A stretch of DNA of 5,427 nt from Bacteroidota bacterium (GTDB lineage: Bacteria > Bacteroidota > Kryptoniia > Kryptoniales > JAKASW01). The DNA lies in NCBI GenBank assembly GCA_021796055.1, contig JAJYOS010000500.1:1-5427 (forward strand), written 5' to 3'. Under the pieces are notes generated by a model. The model was given only the letters and a program-made list of their open reading frames with translations, was not told the DNA's origin and ran no database searches. Below are positions 5,395 to 5,427 of the stretch, piece by piece (within the stretch, counting starts at the first letter, position 1; each line of letters starts with the position of its first letter). Position numbers and translations under genes: made by a program.

Positions 5395-5427
5395 CGCGAA
5401 TATAAAGCCCCTGACGGGCGGTCATGT
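5334..5427. repeat. 12-base perfect inverted repeat ending at the window edge
   Basis: ACATGACCGCCC at 5334-5345 is the exact reverse complement of the last 12 bases, 5416-5427. The arms are 70 bases apart, and the pairing stops at 5346/5415 (A against C) while it may continue beyond the window. This much local pairing is unlikely by chance. It lies within and just upstream of the small membrane protein gene. Confidence 0.5.

Overview
The window holds five protein genes and no tRNA, rRNA, CRISPR array or insertion sequence that I can see. It probably comes from a bacterium of the Bacteroidota/Ignavibacteriota side of the tree. The hints are a metallophosphatase with an N-terminal membrane domain and internal twin-arginine segment, and a short pilin-like protein that I recall as typical of Ignavibacteria-like genomes. 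Base composition is moderate. The assignment rests on memory of protein types, so it is tentative. The first gene is cut by the left edge and the last gene is disturbed at the right edge, so the window may be a whole small contig.

Left half, minus strand (1-2833): a membrane-anchored YkuE/YaeI-like metallophosphoesterase is followed after 14 bases by a large GT-C type membrane protein resembling the GT87/DUF2029 glycosyltransferases. They read as one transcription unit. Both should have their active parts outside the cytoplasmic membrane, which suggests a joint role in making or trimming an envelope glycoconjugate; this is inference. The second protein continues after its last membrane helix into what looks like the start of a TolB-type beta-propeller, an unusual pairing, and then runs off the window.

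Divergent intergenic region (2834-3071): it carries a perfect short inverted repeat and a strong -10 box. The latter shows that the transporter gene to the right starts at the ATG at 3072 rather than at the upstream GTG.

Right half, plus strand (3072-5012): a POT/PTR2-type proton-coupled major facilitator transporter is followed by a 198-base intergenic region and a 145-residue pilin-like protein. That intergenic region is the most interesting non-coding stretch. It holds a bulged hairpin over a possible promoter, then a nested two-stem leader structure with an unpaired purine-rich, Shine-Dalgarno-like segment and a tiny upstream reading frame, all ahead of the pilin-like gene's own ribosome binding site.

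Right edge (5071-5427), minus strand: a small three-helix membrane protein of unknown function converges on the pilin-like gene. Its 5' end is unclear. It has only a TTG start in frame, removing one base from a G run would give a sensible ATG start, and a 12-base inverted repeat ends exactly at the last base of the window, so an assembly artefact is possible.

I found no clear defence, mobile or biosynthetic system. The best candidates for something undescribed are the leader RNA/pilin-like module and the glycosyltransferase-propeller fusion.
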